A stretch of DNA of 64,000 bases from positions 1,315,501 to 1,379,500 of the forward strand of contig JBAMJR010000099.1 of the NCBI GenBank assembly GCA_038501785.1, given 5' to 3'. Positions 28,351 through 42,300 of the stretch are shown here, one piece after another (positions within the stretch are counted from its first letter, which is position 1; each line of letters starts with the position of its first letter). The stretch comes from Myoxocephalus aenaeus (Eukaryota; Chordata; Actinopteri; Perciformes; Cottidae). The position numbers and the translations under genes were made by a program. Under the pieces are notes generated by a model, which saw nothing but the letters and a program-made list of their open reading frames with translations, did not search any database and was not told the DNA's origin.

Positions 28351-29794
28351 GTATACTGTATATATAAATACAAATCACATGGGTGTATAAATAGCACATT
28401 TCCTGTTTCGGAAACCTCTCATCCTGACATATTAGAGGTCAGTCACCTCTAGCTAAGCACCATTGATTATTGTTGGTTTTCCACAAGGTGATATAGATTG
28501 TTTTCTTTCTTCAAGGACTTAATTTGACCGAGGATTGAGAGCAACATTTTGAAGAACTTGCACTGTATTTCAAATGTTCTCACCTGCTAATGGGGTTAAA
28601 AGAAAAAACACATCATCCTGTGTTCCCCTGTTTCTCCTCCCTTTTTCTTCCCTCCGTCTTTCTGTCTCCCAGTTCTCTCTCCATCATCCATCCTTCATCC
28701 ATGGCCAGTCTCTGCTCCATCAAAGGGCTCAGATTTCAAAATGGAGCACTTCTCTTTATCTTCTTTGGGAGCCCAGTCATGCTGCCTGAGTTTGTATCTT
28801 GGAGAAAAAAATGACTTATTTACTTGAGAGACACACGGATGAAAGGAGATGCACAAACCTGCTTATGCATAATTGGAAGTTCAATTTACTTCTCATCTGT
28901 ATCTTGCCTGGTATTCAGAGCTCTATCAGTGGTTCTGTAATGACACGGTTATAGTGTCCGTTCCTGGTATTTGTCTCTCTGACTTCCAGCACTTTCCACT
29001 GTACCCTTAACTGTCCTCCTCCGTTCCTTAAATTATAGAAACTCTTGTTACAATCTGACTTCTACATAAAGTTCATCGATACATGCTGAGAGTCCTCTTT
29101 ATACTGTATGACAAGCCTTCTCATTCTACAGCCCTGTCGTTGTTCCGCAGAATTGAACGATGTCGTTATCTCTGCACCCGAGGAAATTAATTGGAATGGA
29201 CATTTTAGCCCAATTAAGTGGGCCGGTGAGCATTTGTGAACATCCCCATCAGCTAATAGCGACCATTGTTCAAATGAGCATACTCCCAGTGCACTTATCC
29301 ACGGCCTCTGCTATCCAGCCGAGCATATGCCGCATCGGCAATGTGTGCTCAGTGACCCCTAGTGCTGGGGAACAAAAATATCTTTTTGATTAGGCTTCCT
29401 ATAAGCTAAGCTCGGCCAATGCGTTTCAGAGAGAGTGTGTGCATTGTGTGTGTGTGTGCTTGTGCATTTCTGGTTTAAAGCCTGTAGGTCATGTGACAGC
29501 CTCATAGTGACATCCCATAACTCCCTGGAGCGCAGAGTGGCTCGTTTTGTCATTATCTTCATTGGTGCCCGGGGTTTAATTGTCAAATGGGGCCAAAGTA
29601 ATGAAGCAGCACGACTCAGTGGATATCTACTGTCTAACCCCAACCAAGCCCCATTTTGCTACAAGTACTCAATCTTTTCCCTCTCTCATATTTTTTTGGG
29701 CTTGTTTTTTTTAACTTTTCGCTGTTCCTCTTTTTACAACCGTACTCTTCCTGGGATTTCAAGTGAAAAGATGGTTAAGTATAACAATGACATG

Positions 29795-29866
<72 letters not shown>

Positions 29867-32800
29867 GTCATTGTTATATATTATATTATAATGTATATGT
29901 AACCCTGCAATACAGCATCGCATATGGCCCGTCACACCGCCATAATTCTGTCAGAGGAAGTGACTTCCCCATTTAAGCATGTCAAAATCAAACACACTTG
30001 CAAAACCCACAGACACCAGCCAATCGCTTCCATGCATAAGCAACATACTTGTTTCTCCAGATTACAGCAGCGTCTGCAACAACCTTGCCCTCCTCCTCAC
30101 CAACAGTTCTGTCGAAATACACACACACACACACATAAAGATAATCAGACACCCCTGTGCTTCCCTCCTGCTGTGATGAATGACGTTTGGAGACAGTGGA
30201 TCAGAGCACCCCCTGCTAGGTTTAATTAGTCATTGTCACAAATCAATTAGAGAGAGGGGGATGTTCGATGTCTTCATCTCTCTGCGCTCATTTGGCACCG
30301 CTGGCCTGGCGTCCTCTCGCTAAGACGTCAGTGCAGGGTAAACCCAGCGAAACTCTGTTTAGCAATTTATAGTTTGCAGATTTGAGATTTGCAGTGTTTT
30401 AGGGCTGACATACATCCTAGTCATGTTAGTATTTTCCAATATTCCTCACGCTTATTTTGGCTCCCAACTGGGATTTTTGTATTACCTGCCTCTTTACTTT
30501 ATCAATGCTTTACTATATATATAGGACCAAACTTTTTTTGTAGGAGAACAGAGTTTTTTTGGGGAAAACGTATTTTTTTTATTTTGCCCACATATCAGAT
30601 TTCCTTGCCTTTTGATTTCTTACTTCTTATCCATGCTCTGGAACAAATTATCTCTATTCTTTGGATAGAAGTGGTCATCTTTGGGTGATGTGATGACTGA
30701 GCTGTTAATCTGATTTCAGCTTTCAGCCCTGGCAAAATTTGTTTTCCTCCACTTGATGGGCAGCTTGGCAGCATCCCATCAAACTGCATCTCTTTGCCTC
30801 ATGCCCAGTTAACGTTGTCACAGATGGCTCCTTTCTGCTTGAAGGGCTGAGACGACCTCAGTCTACTCGGACATAGCATCGTTGGCTGCGGACTCAGAGG
30901 ACTTCTCTCTGGAGCAAATATGACTTTGAACCATCACGGCATTCCTCAGAGCTCTGTCTCCAATCAGCTGTGGCTCCACAGCTGTCAGCCAAGAATGTGG
31001 ACACTTTTCCACACCTTTCATTCCCAGTGCCATTGCCTCAGCAGCAAGCCGCTCTGAAAAAGGAACCTTTCAGAGTTAGTTTTCACCAGGAAACATAAGC
31101 TGGCTTTCGCTTCTCTGTGTCTTTCTCATTGCTGTCAATGGGACGTTCCAGCTGGTGTTTATAAAAGCTTAGAGATAGCAAATCAATTTTCTTATCCATG
31201 ATGTCTATGACCGTTGATATGGGGCTTTGCAGAAGGGTTTTCTCAGCAGGCTGATGCCCTTGGCTAACCAGTCTGTAGCCTGTAGCTGATCTGATCTGAA
31301 AATGTAGCCCTACTTCTGTGTGGCGGTCTGGCCTCAAGTCTGACAATCAGCCCTCTCTGGGAAGGGCCTCAGTTGACTGATGGTAAACTGTTGGTCCAAA
31401 AGAAAATCCTTTGTGTCTTCCTTTTATCATTTTGCACACTCTTATATTTTCCTTTAGATAGCATTTTCTGTTACATTACAACCTTTTGAAATCATTTTCT
31501 CTTATGTTTGCTGTTCTTTACAGATTCTGGTCTAAGCAGTCCTCAGAGTGAAGCAGATTTTGACTATGAAAGTTAGTCTCAATGCTTTTAGCATTTGCGT
31601 ACCAGCTTTTTTTAATCTTTTTTTTTTTTTTTTTTACGCTCGCTTGCCTTCATTTACAAATACATACAGTAATTTGCATTTGTTTGTTTTTTCACATTAT
31701 GCAGCAAAAATTCAGCACTAATTAATTTGATGTTGGTTACTTATAGTATACTGGGCTGTTTTTTCCTTTCCTTTAATTGAATGTCAGTCACGATATTCAC
31801 TTGGGCTGTTGGCTGTGCATTAATCCACCATGCATAAATAACCTATGTGATCACTTCTGCTGATGTAGAGATGGGTGAGAGGTGTTCTTTTTGTTTTTCA
31901 GGACTACAATCTCTGTTATCCCTCTTTCTCTGCATCCCCTTCCTCACCTCCTTGTTGTTGTTCTCCCTTCTTCCTCCTCCTCCTCCTCCTCCTTCACCAC
32001 CACTGCTCCATTTCCATTCTGAAGTAACAGGGCCTTTTCTGTGCTCAGAGATAACGAGCAGAATTAATTAAAGCGGTGGCAAACAATGGCTCGACATTTG
32101 ATCACCCCCTCTCGCTGCTCACTGCAAAAGGATCATCCGAGTTTCTGATTTTTCTCTTCCCTCTTTTTCCCCATTTATTTTCTTTGCTTACCCACAGTCA
32201 GACGTCTTTCCTTTTATATGGAAATATGCAACATCATAAATAGGCTTTTTGAGAGAGACTGTTTTGGCTTATCAAAAAGAATCATTATATTTCTCAGGCG
32301 CATCGACTGCGGATCGGGAAATTGGATATGTGTAATTAGACTCTAGTTTATTTTTCCGTGTTCATTGATCACGCTGTTGATAGCAGTGAATAGCAGTCAA
32401 AAGCCATCGCTGAGGGGAGTTGTGTTTAAGAGAAGGATGAGCTTTTGAGTAGGGGTAGGGAATAACAACAATGTGTCCTTGAGTTACTTTGCTTGAGTAC
32501 GGGTCTTGGATAAACACTGCAATGTGCCGGGCTGTCTGTAAATGACAAAAAGAATAAGAAAACAAAGTAGGCGCAATCGACTCATTCGTCTTGAGAACAC
32601 AACACATGGATGAGTCTGGAAAAGAACACAAAGAGGGAGAAATGGTTGCACAAACAGATGAGTTGCTTAGCTATGAGGTTCATGTGTGAAGACATGGGAT
32701 ATTGTTGCCGTTGTAAGGATTCAAATAATCTTCATACAAGTTTCCTTAAAGCCTTTCGCAGTGCATTGTGCTTTATTTGGCTGTATATGGAAACACGTTG

Positions 32801-35800
32801 GCCTTGTATATCGCAACGTGTACCAGGCACCTGTACATGTAGACAGTAATGTGGGCAGTAAACACAAACTGAAAGGAATTGCTGGAAGTTGAGTATATCA
32901 GTAACTCACGCACACTCACAAATACACATAGAGACACACGGAGTAAACTACAAAACCACACATTCAAACATTCTTTGATCTCCACTCAAACAGCCCACTC
33001 TTGTTCTCTCAAGGAGAAGTGAGGGCCCCTACTTTGCATACGCATTTACTTATTCAGCTCATATAGTCTGATACCTTTTCCCTTTGAATTCGAGGCAAGT
33101 CAATTGACAATATTTCCTCTTTTTCTTGATGCTCATCTCAATGAGTTCCCGCACCACAAGTGATTAATAACTCGGGCTCATTCTCAAGTGATTCCGCCGC
33201 ACTCTGCATGCTTCGTCAGCTCATTGAGAAACTGAAGTATGAACAAATAAACACACAGTTCTGTCCGAATACATTCATATAATTTGAGTTTACCTTCCAC
33301 AATTGTGTTTCAGTTTATGTGAAGATATTGAAAAGAAACAGAAATTCCACACTGGCTTTAAACATTTAGTTGAAGCTATTCATTCTGTAAACATTTGTAA
33401 ATGATGATGATGATCATTAAGAAGTGCATGGCTGTTTGTCAAGTAGGCTGTTAATGCAGTGTGTCCATTCATTTTCGGAAGGATGTCACAGCATCCAGTG
33501 TCATCTCCATTTGTCTCATATTTGCATTGTAATCTGTGTTAATCTTCATGTAATTGATGCCGCTGCATTGTTCTGTCAGTGTAAGATAAGTTACCATTAC
33601 TAATGAAGACTGTCAGCGCAGAGTGTTGGGCTCCCTCTCTTACGCGTAACAAAAGCAGCCAAAACATCAGTGACCCCCTTGACATTGGGGGGGGGAATAG
33701 TAAGCATTGTGAGAAAGGGGAAATTAAGGGTGGTTAATGTGATTATGCCGATTTGCACGCCCAATTAAGCCTCTGTAACTTTTTTGTGTGAAGAGCTTTC
33801 AACGTGTTGTCGACTTTTGACCTCGGCACTCGGCAGGAAGCGAGACCTCTTACTAAAAATATGAAAGCGTTAAGTATAGCCAGGCTGCACGCAGGGACAG
33901 AGCCACAATCTATGACCGCTCCATATTCTATTACATGGCCTCAGCATTATGCTCCTAAATGGATTAGTGACTGGAGTGCACAGCAGTGCTGATAATATTG
34001 TAGCATCAGGGACACAATATCCAGTGGATTTTGGAGCAATCCGTGAGAAAAAACTCACAATTTCCCCTCACAATTGAAAAGCTAGTTCTTTCTGGGAATT
34101 GCTTGGGATAAATGTCAAAGGGAACTGGAAGGAGAACATAGTGGGCATGCAACTGTGAGTGTTTTTTTTGTTGTGATTTCGGAAGGTATGGGGTGTTCAT
34201 CTTGGAGCCAATGTTCACTGTGTTTTTTTTTTTGGGAACCGACAGATGAAGTAAATAGTAGAAACAGCAGCTTGCTTGCTTTTGCTATGGCTGGAATGGA
34301 GCAGCTCACTGTGTCACTCAACATCACTCACACTCCTAAACACCCTCCCCACGATGCCCCCAGGTCAGGGCTCCGTTCTTGAACACGCGCCTTTTTATAG
34401 CAGCAGTCAACAGTCAAAATTGTCACCGAACAACACAGTACAACAAAGACTTACAGGATACGGATACAGTAGTACAGTATCCCTTTGGGATATGTTAGGT
34501 CTGACCCAGACAGATTGGTTCAGAGCTTCTCTCTGATCTTTCTTTTTAATTAAGGATTGTGCAGAAAGTAATAGTATGTATTCAAGTATCAGTAATAAGA
34601 AATAACTTGAATTCAACAGAAGCATTCCATTGATTCAAAGACTAAACATGGACTGTTGTGTTTCTTGTCTGTGATCTCACCATCAAAAACTCTATTAAAA
34701 ACGATTGATGTTTTTCTCTGGCTACACTCAGAACCATTGGTCGTATTGGTCCGCCTATCGATCAGCATAATGATCATTGAGGGAATTGGTACACTTTTGT
34801 CTGTGGGTGCATACTATCAGCTTCTTTAGAAGATAACCAGCCCTGCTCGACAAACCTAGCTGTGTTTGAGCTCTGGCCTGGTCCGATCAAGTGATTATAA
34901 CATCACCAGTCTATACGTGTTCGCTGTGTGTGACATTCACCATGTTCTGCACACGCTTCCCCACCACTAAAACCCAACTTCCATTGTTATGTAAGCAACA
35001 CATTCTTACCTAAAAATCTGGAGTTCTGTGAGTTTTGAGTTTTGAACTTGTGTGGCCTCTCTGCTGTACTAACACACATTATATTCTCTCTTGCCCTGTG
35101 TGGAAATTCTCCCTCACTTTTTTGACAATCAGGTATGATGAATCATCCTCCCATCCCTATATCAGAGCTGGCTGAACACACAGAGCTTCTCAAGGCCAAC
35201 GATAACCTCAAGCTCTCCCAGGAATATGAGGTGAGTGGGCCAAAGGGTTCAAATATCAGAGTTCATTCAGAGTATTGAATCCTGTCTGATTGTGTTTTCA
35301 TTGGAAGGGGACACAAGACTCCCTTCATTCCTCCAGGGAAATGTCTGTTTCTCTCTTTTTTCCGCGTGTCGACAAAGCTGGTGGTGCTTGAGCAATTATG
35401 AAACATCAGTTATTCTTAGCCATGTATTTCTTCGGATATATTTGCAGCCTCTCCATGGCAAAACAAGATAATTGTCATTTTTGTATAAAATATCCCTTAG
35501 AGGGTTGTTGCAACTCCTGAGTTGCAGAATGAAACCTCAAATGAAACCTCAAATTCTTTGCTGATTAAATGAATCATACGACTGTAATGCACCCAGTCCG
35601 ACATCAGGGAACAGGAAAAAAGAAGCTACATCGTACTGCTGCCAGATAAAAATGTCCTTTTGTGACATCTAAGATGTGTGTTTGTACTTGAAAAAATGGG
35701 TAGCTGCATTCAATTGAGAAAGATAGAAACATTGAGAAAAAAAAGTTGAGGAAATTAAATCTATTTGAAAAATCTTGACCAGAATTTACAGTCATTAACA

Positions 35801-37146
35801 TTTACTTAAGAAAATGTAATTAACATAATGGCTCTATAAGGGGATAAATCAGTGATTTGAGATTCTTCACACACACCAGTGAACTAAGCAAAGATGATCT
35901 TTCTTCCAAAATGGAGATATACACTGGTGTGCGCACAACTCAACTAACGTGTTTTAGGGGGAAAGCACAGTGGCAGTCAGGCTTCAACATGGTACGTTTA
36001 TATGTGTGTGTAGAGGGGGTAGCGGAGCTGTCTGAGCTCTGAGACCGCGCCGGTTATAAATGACACTAGAGTTGATTAGAAATCAGGAGTGCTGAATCAG
36101 CTCTCGTTTGCATACAAGCAATATCCCCTCCTCGCCATTCCTAAATCACTGGGCCTGTCGCCTTGCTGCACGCCGGGCTGAGGTAGGAAGCAGGTACACC
36201 AGCATAGATTGCTGTCATCATGCCTGCCGCGGGATGTGGGTGGATAATGACTTCTCATAGCCATCCAGTATTTCTTGGGTATCTATTATTCATAAATCCA
36301 CATCCGGGCTATGTACCAAGTGGACAAGCTTGTTCCATTCGGGGGAAGAGAGACGAGAGACGTGATGCCAAAGTTGACGCTTGGCTACAACTACAACTTC
36401 TAATTACTTGGCTTTGAGAGAACATTAAACCCTCCGTTCGTCTCTTCTCCCACTCTGTCTTTTTCACTCTCTCCGTCCCCTTGCCCCTTCACAAAACCAC
36501 CCCCCAGGAAAAATAAATGACCAAATTAAATAGAGAAGTGTAATTTTAATTTTGTTATTTTCTTGATGAATGGCTGCTCGTCCGGGCGCCCTGGCTTGCC
36601 AAGCACAGCTCTACGGGGCTTTGACTGATTGGTTTTTAGCCAGGCGGGATGCGAGGGAGGAGGAAAAATGGAGCGAAGAGGGGAGAGAGATGAGGTGGGG
36701 AGGCTTGGTTAATGATGAGGATTCAGTGAGGGTAGAGAAAGAGAGAGAGAGAGAGAGAGAGCAGGGCAACCCAGCTGGAGAGCGGAGATGAAGAGAAGAT
36801 AATCTGACACACAAACGGCAATGCAAAGGCAGCCACAGTTTTACCTGAAGATACTGAAGCCACCGAGTTTGTTATCTATCTTCTCTCTCAGGCAGTTAGC
36901 AGCCATGTCCTGCAAAGCCTTCCCGTTTGGCAGGAGCTGTCATTCATCTTCGAACGTGTCATCATGAATCAAAAGGAGGAGGAAGAGGGAGAAATTCCAG
37001 TTGTTGCAGAATTTGAGTGGACTTTTGGCATACATGCGTCCCAAAATGTAATTTATGAAAAAACTATTCAAGTTTGGACTACACAGATGTGGTTTTCAAT
37101 TTTTGAATTGAGCGATGTTTCAAGGAAGTGACCCCAATCTTTTTAT

Positions 37147-37232
<86 letters not shown>

Positions 37233-39318
37233 GCACACACACACACAGTCAGCCTTAAGGTAATCTGAAAAGAAAGGGAAAATAGCTGGAGGGTGGCGGC
37301 TAGAGAGGGAGTGTAAACATCAGAGAGGCGACAGAAGATGGAGAAAGAGATAAAGAGAGGAAGAAATATGGACAAAAAGTGGAAGACTTTGAAGATGGAG
37401 AGATGCAGATAAGGGAAACAGGGACAAAGAAAGAGGGATAGACACGAGAGGGCAGAAAGAAAGAAATAAACAGATGGAGCGAGGCTCATACAGAAGGAAG
37501 CTCTGATTGTTGTAATGATTGCATGGAAATTGTTAGATCAGGTTTCCAATTGGACTTAATTCAGCCTCAGCCTCTCTCTCTCTCTGCAGCCCCCCCCCCT
37601 ACATGCTGAAGCCTTAACTACAAATAACCTTCACGCCTCCGTCCCCGCACCAACGGAGCGCCAGACGCCTATAAGCAAACAACGAATCATAATGGAATAC
37701 TTAATTATCTCGACAAGGGAACAGAATATTTATCTGGAATTCTAGTATTGTAAAGAGGCGTCTCTTTTCCCCGAGTTTGCTCCAAGCCCTCTCCTCGAGA
37801 GCAGCCACCTTCATCAATATTGTTATTTGTCATTAGCACCCGCTACAGTAATGATGTTGATAAAGTACCGTGTGCAGCTGCTGTGAGTATTTAAACCAGG
37901 CAGTGAGCAGATTTTCATGATACCATGTTCTTTTTTTCCTTTGGGGAAATCACCCTTTCAATCTTACTCCCTCTCCCTCCCCCCCTCCTTTCTTTGATAA
38001 CATTCAGGTGGTGTTGTTATTGCTCAGCTCCTCCCAAGGCTCTTCTGATTTTTTATTCGTGTGTGCATGTTTTGAATGTCTTTCCACCCCTCCCCATCAG
38101 TCTATCGATCCAGGCCAGCAGTTCACCTGGGAACATTCCAACCTGGAGGTGAACAAGCCCAAAAATCGTTACGCCAACGTCATCGCCTACGACCACTCCC
38201 GTGTCATTCTGGCTCCCATCGAGGGTAAGGCTCACTCATCCTCACCCTCTACACCGACACCACCTCAGAGATGAGCTTAGCTCATTGCAGATCATTTGGG
38301 AAATCCTCATAATTACAGAGTCAGTTTGAGTAATTAGGAATTTATACTGGATAGACCGGATGGGACTAGAGAGTGAAGACTCAACTAGAACAGAGCATAG
38401 CAGTGCAGAATAGAACACATTGAATACAACCAAGGCCTTCAAATAAAAAGAATAAATACATTCAACTGAGCTGAATTATACAAGAATTGTCTTGAGTCAA
38501 TGCAGTAACGTGAAGCAAAATAGAATAAAACATGCGGAAAATAGATTGAAATAATTGATAGTATGTGAAATTCAGATTCAACATTTAGTTGGAGGCCAAA
38601 CAGGAGGCTGGTTTCAGCTCAGCTTGGTCCTGAGCAGCTAAGCGCTTCATGGAATCATATTATTTGTGTGGGGTTAAGCAAGGACTTGCATCCGCTCATC
38701 TCTGGACCCAACACCAGGAATTTCACCAGTGTTTTCACCGTCCCATTTGTCTCATCGGATCGGCCCCACTCTCATGACTTCCCTCTAACTGCCCACAGAC
38801 ACAGTACTGAGAATCCCGCAGTCAGAAAACCTCTTCCCCTGACTCCTAAATCTCAAAGGGACATTGTCAGAGGTAGTCACCCTTCACCGCTGACATTGTT
38901 CTGGCGTTGCATCACCAGAAGAGCTCCAGACTCCTCAGCGTAGTGCCAAACTCCCCACTCCACAGTACTCTCTCTTTTGTAAAAGATAACTGCTCCGACT
39001 AGATTTCGACATCTCGCAATAGTCAGGCCAATTTGAGGGTGCGACAACATGCATAACAAAATTATCCCAGGGAAAAAATGCCTCGTCCATAAATACATAA
39101 ATTAATCAAGTCTGAAATTTCTATTTTACACTGCAGTGATTTTGCCATTAGTCGCAGCAGTAGAACAATTCATGCACGCCGCTATTCTCTGTTCACTTAG
39201 CTATGACTAAAGCCAGGGCACCACAGTCGGATTGTGCTACGTGGTATCCGTTTTAATGACATTGGCCTTTCTGTCTTTCTTTCCCTTATTTCCATTCTTT
39301 CTTCTCATTTCTTCTTTG

Positions 39319-39355
<37 letters not shown>

Positions 39356-42300
39356 CACACTCTCTCTCTCTATCTTATTCTTCCTCTCCATACTGGTTGT
39401 TGTCCACACTGCGTCTCCTCTCTTAAATTGGCCCAGTCAAGTGTTTCATTGTTTGTTGCTTGAGTGAGGAGACGTCAGTCAAAGAGACGTGACTCTCCAA
39501 CACAGACACTGCCACTTGAGTCTCTTTTCAACTGACAGGATTGTAGAAGTTGGTGAAATGAAGATGGGTGATGTTCCGTCTTATCACTGCCAGATGCTCA
39601 GTGTTAAACATACTCTAATCGCAGATTATCCTGTTTTCATTTATGATATGTTGCCTTGAATATTTTTTCGCGAACAACTTAAAATGATGGGACACCTTGC
39701 CTTTCAGGATGCTCACACCCCCATAAATCCTGATTCCCGCTTGATGAGTTTCATCCTGCACACATCTCTGATACTTGCTATCATGAACAATCCTGATGAA
39801 GCCTTGCAGTGAGCTACATATTTTACCTTTGAAGTGTCTCATTACAGCTTAGAGACACATAGGATGCCACAGAATACTTGGAAAGCTACAAGCAGTCAGT
39901 GGAAGCAGGGCTTTGCAATAGAGCTTACTACTGCGATGCACACCATCCTTGTCATTATATTTCCAGTACACATTAGTCTTCCCCACAATGTGGAGGCGTT
40001 CCTTACGGCTAGATTTAGTTGACCGGTGTGCAACAATGCATGGTGGCGGGTTGAGAGGGATGGTAGCTGGATCTACCTTCTGGCTGTTTTTACTCTTCGC
40101 TTTCCTCCGTCTACAAGCACACTCCATTTGTGGTGGTGGTAAATCAGATGGAGGCTGTTACGACATATCTAGAGAAACCGAGGCAGAACAACAGAGGTTG
40201 AAAAAGAAAATGACAGGAAGTTGTGACTAAGGCAGTTGCTGCATTTGAATCCATTCAAATGGAACAACGACGAGGCTTTCCTTCACCTCTCCTGTAGCAG
40301 AGGGGGAGAAAGGTTGTGAGACTGTTTTAACATCTCATTTAATCTTGTATTTTGTCTTGAGATTGTGTTTTCAAAACAAGCACTAAGATCTATTGGGCAA
40401 GAATAATACCTCGAATATTTTCAGTCCCAAAAGCTAACATGACCAGCCGTAGCTGGAAACACCGTCTGCTCTCTGGCCAATTCCAATGTCTTCACCGATC
40501 TCTGCCAATTTTCACTTGTTTCAACAGTAAGAGGTGTGAGAACTCATTACATAAGCAATTTGCTTTTTTTCTAATCTAGAGTCTTTACACCAGCATTGAT
40601 TGGGAAACAGAGTTAGTGTGTGTGAAAACTGGGAATTATCGAGGCAGATGGCACAAAAAGTGTGATTAATGAGAAAAATGAAATAATGAAAAGGTCAAGA
40701 GAGATTTCGAAAGAACATGTATGAAATAAAATATTTGTTTTGTTGTCTAAATCTAGGTATCACAGGTAGCGACTATATCAACGCCAACTACATTGATGGC
40801 TACAGGAAGCAGAATGCCTACATCGCCACCCAGGGTCCATTACCAGAGACGTTTGGGGACTTCTGGAGGATGGTGTGGGAACAGAGAGCCGCCACTGTGG
40901 TCATGATGACTAGGCTGGAGGAGAAGTCACGGGTAAATCCGCTCAACACATTTTTTGCAGTGCAGGGTTCTTTTTAACGATCCCCTGCAGAAACCACTTT
41001 AGAATTTTTTCTTCTTTTAAATAAACCTAAAAATGAAATCACTGGTTCACAAGTCCAAGTACAAGAACCAGCGGCTGAAAATGGCAACGCTTTACAGTGA
41101 TTTCCCAGTTTCACAGCTGAACGTCATTAGTCAGTAATCAGACTTAATTTTCCTGAGAAGAGTAGGCATTTGAAAAAGGTGGTGAAAGCAGATGGGGAGT
41201 GTGAAGAAATGGAGTTAACTCAAAGATGGTCTACATCTAATAAGGTAGGTTGCTTATCCACTGGGAGAATCTTTGCTATCGTTTCTCTCCATATTTACAG
41301 TGAAAAAGACAAGCGTTTGCTTGTTCCCTACAGGACAGAAAGCTTATCGAGTGTTGGTTCTCAGAGTCCCGGAAGCTAAAATAAAATGTTCTGCAACCGA
41401 GTACAACATAGATTTTACTGAACATGTGACCAGTATCATCCACAATAGAGTGTTGATAGTGGAAGTTAGAGGGGAAAGTGTATGGAGAGCACAGTGACTT
41501 AGTCCCAGAAGGGAGGAATAAGATGCCACAGTGCAATAGTCCACTTTATTTTCGTATTTTGGTTTTCCTTTCATTTATTTATGTCCATGGGAGGTGTTAC
41601 AGTCCAACCTTTTATATGTGTCTTTGATATAAACACTTTTTGTTAGCCAACTAACTCCAGCAATGAAGAGAGACAGATTCATAATAAGAAGGCAACAGCA
41701 GCACTTTTCAACCAAAGTAAGTCTCTTAAGAGTTTGACAGTTTGATATCAGTTCTGTCGGTTTTCCCCTCGTGACAGCTAGTCATTATGTAAACAAAGTG
41801 CCTATCTTATGAGCCTTCTTTTAAATTACGAGATGATAATGCGGGTGAGCGCTACAAAAAAAGAAATCAAATGAAGCCAAATGGTGTGAGTGCCCCCTCA
41901 CATAGGATGGACCAACAAAGATTGGACTCTTTGCTATCAAGGAATGGACTTCTCCAAATGTCAAAAAGCCAACCGTGATGTTCCATCCTGTCAACTCAAA
42001 CCTGTGTCAACATCAGGCTCACTCACCCCAGGTGTCTCCACTCATCTTCCCTCCCTCTATCCCTTTTCAATTGTTTACCTATCCTCCATTCTGGCATGTG
42101 CGTTCCACTCCTGTCAAACGTGATCAGGATTAGCGGGCGGTAGAACTTGACTGTCAGCTTGAGCAAGAAATGGGAGAGAAAGCTGGAGAGCAGCGCATCT
42201 CCCTCACTGGCTGTCACATCTCATCTGAGGCCCGCCAGCGCGTCACACCCCATATTGAATGAAGTTGTATTAAGTGAGCTGACAGAGGATGGATGGGGGA

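Larger units (their letters stand above)
26887..31523 (+). other. ptprs: Intron, 4.6 kb, within the juxtamembrane region
   Basis: It holds two TA microsatellites (28284-28344 and 29796-29863), the second flanked by perfect inverted arms. Three low-repeat stretches (about 29125-29395, 29480-29640, 30160-30380) carry TAATT/AATTA and ATTGT motifs and look like non-coding regulatory DNA. No coding exon recognised. Confidence 0.6.

Noticed and set aside
39949..40230. 93-codon + strand frame in a D1 intron
   Set aside because: There is no recognised domain, no fitting splice phase to neighbouring exons, and no similarity to phosphatase sequence.
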